NCBI GenBank assembly: GCA_018713305.1
Contig: DVFI01000138.1
Coordinates: 1 to 42,806, forward strand
Source of the DNA: Candidatus Avichristensenella intestinipullorum
GTDB taxonomy: Bacteria; Bacillota; Clostridia; Christensenellales; Aristaeellaceae
Reading direction: 5' to 3'
Length of the DNA: 42,806 nucleotides
A program made the position numbers and the translations under genes. Below the pieces are notes generated by a model. It ran no database searches and was not told where the DNA came from. It saw only the letters and a list, made by a program, of their open reading frames with translations. Position 1 is the stretch's first letter. The number at the start of each line of letters is the position of its first letter. Shown piece by piece: positions 40,133 to 42,806 of the stretch.

Positions 40133-42342
40133 GGGGCGTTGCGGAGCCACTCGGCCAGGGCGGAGTAGCGTTTGGCGGTGCGCGCGTTTTGCACCATCTG
40201 GCTGACGACCGCCTCGCGGCCGACCAGCACCACCGCGCGGCGCGCGCGGGTCACCGCGGTGTAAAACAGGTTGCGCGTCAGCAGCATCGGCGGGCCGCCG
40301 ACCGCGGGCATGACCACGGCCGGGAACTCGCTGCCCTGGCTTTTATGCACGGAAACGCAGTAGGCCAGCTCCAAATCGTCCAGCTGCGCGCCCTCGTAGG
40401 TGCATTCCCTCTCGTCGTCAAAGCGCACCGTCAGCGTCTGCTCCTCCTCGTCGATGGCCAGGACGATGCCCATATCGCCGTTGAATACGCCGTCTCCTTC
40501 CTCTTCCCATTCCGCGGCCGAACGCCGCCACCGCATTTGATAATCGTTTCGCGTCTGCATCACTTTATCGCCCACGCGAAACACCGTCTCGCCCCACGCG
40601 CGCTCCGGAACGCCCGCGCGCCGGGGGTTCATGCGCTCCTGCAGGAGACGGTTCAGGGCGGTCACGCCGCACTCGCCTTTTTTCATCGGGGACAGCACCT
40701 GGATGTCGCGCAGCGCGTCCACGCCCAGAAAGGGTGGCAGGCGCGCGGCGACCAGCTCGGCAATGGTCTGCGCGGCCCGCACGGCGCCGTCGCATCGTTC
40801 CAGAAAGAAATCCCCGCCGCGGCTGTTCAGGCAGGGCATTTCCCCCTGATTGATGCGATGGGCGTTGAGGACGATCATGCTGTGCGCATCCTGGCGATAA
40901 ATCTCCTGCAGGCGCACGACGGGCACCGCATCGCTTTGCAGGATATCGCGCAGCACATTGCCCGCGCCCACCGAAGGCAGCTGGTCGGCGTCGCCCACCA
41001 GGATAAGGCGCGTGCAAGGCGGCAGGGCGCACAGCAGGCTCCGCATCAGATAAATATCCACCATGGACATCTCGTCCACGATGAGCACGTCCGCCTCGAT
41101 GGGATTGTCGGCGTTCCTGGCGAACGCGCCCTCTTCCCCTCCGTATTCCAGCAGCCGGTGCAGCGTGCACGCCTCGCGTCCCGTCGCCTCCGTCATGCGC
41201 TTGGCCGCGCGCCCGGTGGGCGCGGCGAGCAGCACCTCGTCCTGTTCGTCCAGGAGCGAAAGGATGCAGCGGATGATGGTCGTCTTGCCCGTGCCCGGCC
41301 CGCCGGTGACGACGGTGACCCCCTCCGTGACCGCCGCACGCACGGCGCGGCGTTGTCCGTCGTTGAGCGTGATGCCCGTGCGCTGTTCCCACACGGTCAG
41401 CCGCTCGGGCAAATCGGGCGCGGACTGGTAGGGAAGGGCCTCCATCAGCCCCAGCAGCCGGCGCGCGGTCTCCGTCTCCGCCCGATAGGCGCCCGGGAGA
41501 TAGACCGCCACATGTTCGTCCACCTCGCGGGCAATCAGCGCCTGGTCCAGCAGCAGCGCGTCCAGCGCCGCCTGCACGGCTTCCTCGGCCGCGCCCAGCA
41601 GTTTCGCTGCCTGCCACAGGATGACCTCGCGCGGCAGATAGGTGTGCCCGCCGGAGGCCATCGCCTCGCTCAGCGCGTAGCACACGCCCGCGCGCAGGCG
41701 TTCCGGCGCGTCCGGCGCAATGCCCAGCGCGGCGGCAATCCGGTCGGCGGTCTTAAAGCCCACGCCCGGAATGTCCTCTACAAGCCGGTACGGGTTTTCC
41801 CGGATGACGCTTTGCACGCGCGCTCCGTAGCACTTGAAAATCTTCATCGACAGCGCCGGAGACAGGCCGTACCCCTGCAAATAGACCATGGCTTCCCGCA
41901 TCTGATGCTGCTCGGCGAATGATTCGGCAATCCGCCTGGCGCGCTTGGCGCCAATGCCGCTGATTTCGCGCAGGCGCTCCGGGGCATACTGGAGGATATC
42001 CAGCGTGTCTTCGCCAAAGCGCTCCACGATTTGCCGGGCCGTAGCGGGCCCGACGCCGCGCAAAAGGCCGGAACCCAAATAGCGCTCTATCCCGCTGAGC
42101 GTGGTGGGCGCATGCGCCTCGCACAGGGTCACGCGGATTTGCCGGCCATACTGTGGGTGCTCGGACCATTCGCCGGTGAGCGCCACGCGTTCGCCGCCGG
42201 CCAACTCCGGCATGACACCGACGGCCGCCACGCGACGCCCGTCGTCGAGGCGTACCTGCAAAACGGTAAAGCCGTTCTCCTCGTTGCGAAAGGAGACGTC
42301 CAGAACCAGGGCTTCAATTTTATCCGATGCGCACGTTTCCAT
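40129..42342 (-). CDS. recD2: RecD2-type ATP-dependent 5'-3' DNA helicase
   Basis: 737 aa, the RecBC-independent RecD of Bacillota, used in repair and fork maintenance. An N-terminal OB-like domain (about 1-75) is followed by helix-hairpin-helix repeats (LLRGVGPATARQI, GIGAKRARRI, IPGVGFKTADRI). Walker A is GGPGTGKTT with the lysine at 353, Walker B is VLIVDEMSM, then GDADQLPSVGAG, LQEIYRQD, VHKSQGSEFP and YTAVTRAR. The start is uncertain: the ATG at 42342 and an ATG six codons upstream both lack a binding site, and a TATACT lies only 7 bases before the first. Longer frames run into the hairpin-stack repeat and are rejected. Confidence 0.93.
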   Translation of the reverse strand: METCASDKIEALVLDVSFRNEENGFTVLQVRLDDGRRVAAVGVMPELAGGERVALTGEWSEHPQYGRQIRVTLCEAHAPTTLSGIERYLGSGLLRGVGPATARQIVERFGEDTLDILQYAPERLREISGIGAKRARRIAESFAEQHQMREAMVYLQGYGLSPALSMKIFKCYGARVQSVIRENPYRLVEDIPGVGFKTADRIAAALGIAPDAPERLRAGVCYALSEAMASGGHTYLPREVILWQAAKLLGAAEEAVQAALDALLLDQALIAREVDEHVAVYLPGAYRAETETARRLLGLMEALPYQSAPDLPERLTVWEQRTGITLNDGQRRAVRAAVTEGVTVVTGGPGTGKTTIIRCILSLLDEQDEVLLAAPTGRAAKRMTEATGREACTLHRLLEYGGEEGAFARNADNPIEADVLIVDEMSMVDIYLMRSLLCALPPCTRLILVGDADQLPSVGAGNVLRDILQSDAVPVVRLQEIYRQDAHSMIVLNAHRINQGEMPCLNSRGGDFFLERCDGAVRAAQTIAELVAARLPPFLGVDALRDIQVLSPMKKGECGVTALNRLLQERMNPRRAGVPERAWGETVFRVGDKVMQTRNDYQMRWRRSAAEWEEEGDGVFNGDMGIVLAIDEEEQTLTVRFDDERECTYEGAQLDDLELAYCVSVHKSQGSEFPAVVMPAVGGPPMLLTRNLFYTAVTRARRAVVLVGREAVVSQMVQNARTAKRYSALAEWLRNAP

Positions 42343-42348
42343 ACGCGT

Positions 42349-42354
42349 AGTATA
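42349..42354 (-). promoter_or_regulatory. Possible -10 element of recD2
   Basis: TATACT on the minus strand ends 6 bases before the ATG at 42342. If used, +1 would fall at or next to the A of the start codon, giving a leaderless mRNA, which would agree with the missing ribosome binding site. No good -35 is seen (TTTTCG at 17 bases). Confidence 0.3.
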
Positions 42355-42437
42355 CACCATGGCGGCGGGAGCGAAAAGGGGGCAGGATAAATTCCGTGCC
42401 GGGCATCGAAAGCGCGGCGGCGGACCGTCGGAACCCC

Positions 42438-42532
42438 CTTTGGGGAGGCTTGGAGGGCCGAAGCCCTCCAAATGCCATCCGAACCCGGCGACATGCGCGG
42501 CGGGTTCGGAAGCCTTGCGCAGTAAGGTTTTC
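42438..42532 (+). repeat. Hairpin-stack repeat, module X (copy 2)
   Basis: The inverted copy of 2751-2844, about 94 bp with around seven differences. It keeps the GGAGGGC-CGAA-GCCCTCC hairpin, an ATGCCATCCG box, the CCGAACCCG/CGGGTTCGG hairpin and the CCTTGCGCAG(T/C)AAGG hairpin. It is followed 18 bases later by module Y copy 2. Confidence 0.8.
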
Positions 42533-42550
42533 GCGTATCGACAAATGGAA

Positions 42551-42757
42551 CACACTTCTGCGGGGATGCAGGAAGGGGCGGCCAGCCCCTTCCTGTGCCA
42601 TCCGCAGCGGCGGCATGTACGCCGCGAGGAGCGGCTGCAAGCCGCTTCCGCTATCATGTTCCGGCCGTGCGCTTCGCGCACAGGAACATGATGTCCCCTT
42701 CGCTGCAAGGCTGACGGAGCAGCCTTGCAGCGAAAGACCGTCGACTTGTCGACGGTC
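42551..42757 (+). repeat. Hairpin-stack repeat, module Y (copy 2)
   Basis: The direct copy of 16356-16560, about 95% identical by eye. All six hairpins are intact. Differences include one extra base in the loop of hairpin 1 and a changed loop in hairpin 5 (ACGGAG for AGAAA). Hairpin 5 gains a G-C pair (GCTGCAAGGCTG/CAGCCTTGCAGC). It ends directly before an intrinsic terminator. Apart from these modules, 42343-42806 holds no gene. Confidence 0.85.
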
Positions 42758-42761
42758 TGTG

Positions 42762-42788
42762 ACGGACGGCGCAGCCGTCCGTTTTTTT
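42762..42788 (+). terminator. Intrinsic terminator after modules X and Y
   Basis: ACGGACGGC, loop GCA, GCCGTCCGT, then TTTTTT: a perfect 9-bp stem and U-run on the plus strand. No plus-strand gene precedes it in the window, so it would end either a transcript of the repeat itself or one that starts near recD2. Confidence 0.8.
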
Positions 42789-42806
42789 GTGGGCGCATGC
42801 TTCCGT

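Overview
The window comes from a GC-rich member of the Bacillota, most likely class Clostridia. The evidence is the gene order rplS-rbgA-rnhB-yraN ... comM-dprA-topA-trmFO-hslV-hslU, the FAD-type TrmFO, RecD2, the strong AGGAGG ribosome binding sites, many 4-base start/stop overlaps, and tandem PG_binding_1 proteins with Ser/Pro/Thr linkers. A Christensenellales-like lineage is a guess. No prophage, insertion sequence, CRISPR array or tRNA is visible. Almost all genes are chromosomal housekeeping genes; the unusual content is mostly between genes.

Layout. 1-422: no gene; a 12-base match to the SRP RNA core at the left edge, a long hairpin and a GC-rich direct repeat. 423-3938 (minus): an EF-G-like GTPase and murG, separated by a stack of hairpins. 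4113-7838 (plus): a long-form PRPP synthetase, a TIM-barrel sugar isomerase/epimerase and glmM. 7930-13331 (plus): a MoxR / DUF58 / membrane protein operon that ends with topB. 13408-15786 (plus): a small membrane protein, a stand-alone Usp protein and a membrane-anchored protein with a Cys-rich tail. 15950-31308 (plus): rplS, then, after a hairpin-stack repeat, a tightly packed run rbgA-rnhB-yraN-(double GT-C glycosyltransferase)-comM-dprA-topA-trmFO-hslV-hslU-EamA transporter. 31315-36621: three genes of unknown role, two of them exported PG_binding_1 proteins facing each other. 36696-38707 (minus): sirtuin, YjjG-like phosphatase, and a stand-alone B12-dependent methionine synthase activation domain. 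38839-42342 (minus): recD2-comFC, a strong promoter driving a ~214-nt structured RNA, and a zinc-ribbon gene. 42343-42806: two hairpin-stack modules that end in an intrinsic terminator.

How the genes fit together. The plus-strand run combines ribosome assembly (rplS, rbgA, possibly the GTPase), handling of incoming or damaged DNA (rnhB, yraN, comM, dprA, topA; comFC and recD2 lie further right), tRNA methylation (trmFO) and proteolysis (hslVU). Cell envelope functions are murG, glmM, the GT-C protein and the PG-binding proteins.

Most interesting non-gene content: (1) polar, dispersed arrays of four to six hairpins at about 2.7, 16.4 and 42.5 kb (a degenerate relative at 0.2-0.36 kb), whose copies differ mainly in hairpin loops and which end at intrinsic terminators; (2) a probable independent structured RNA next to comFC, whose predicted +1 falls on the first base of its closing helix and which may belong to the raiA-RNA class; (3) a canonical promoter for topA written inside the last codons of dprA; (4) a recurrent extended -10 (TGC-TATAAT type) promoter.
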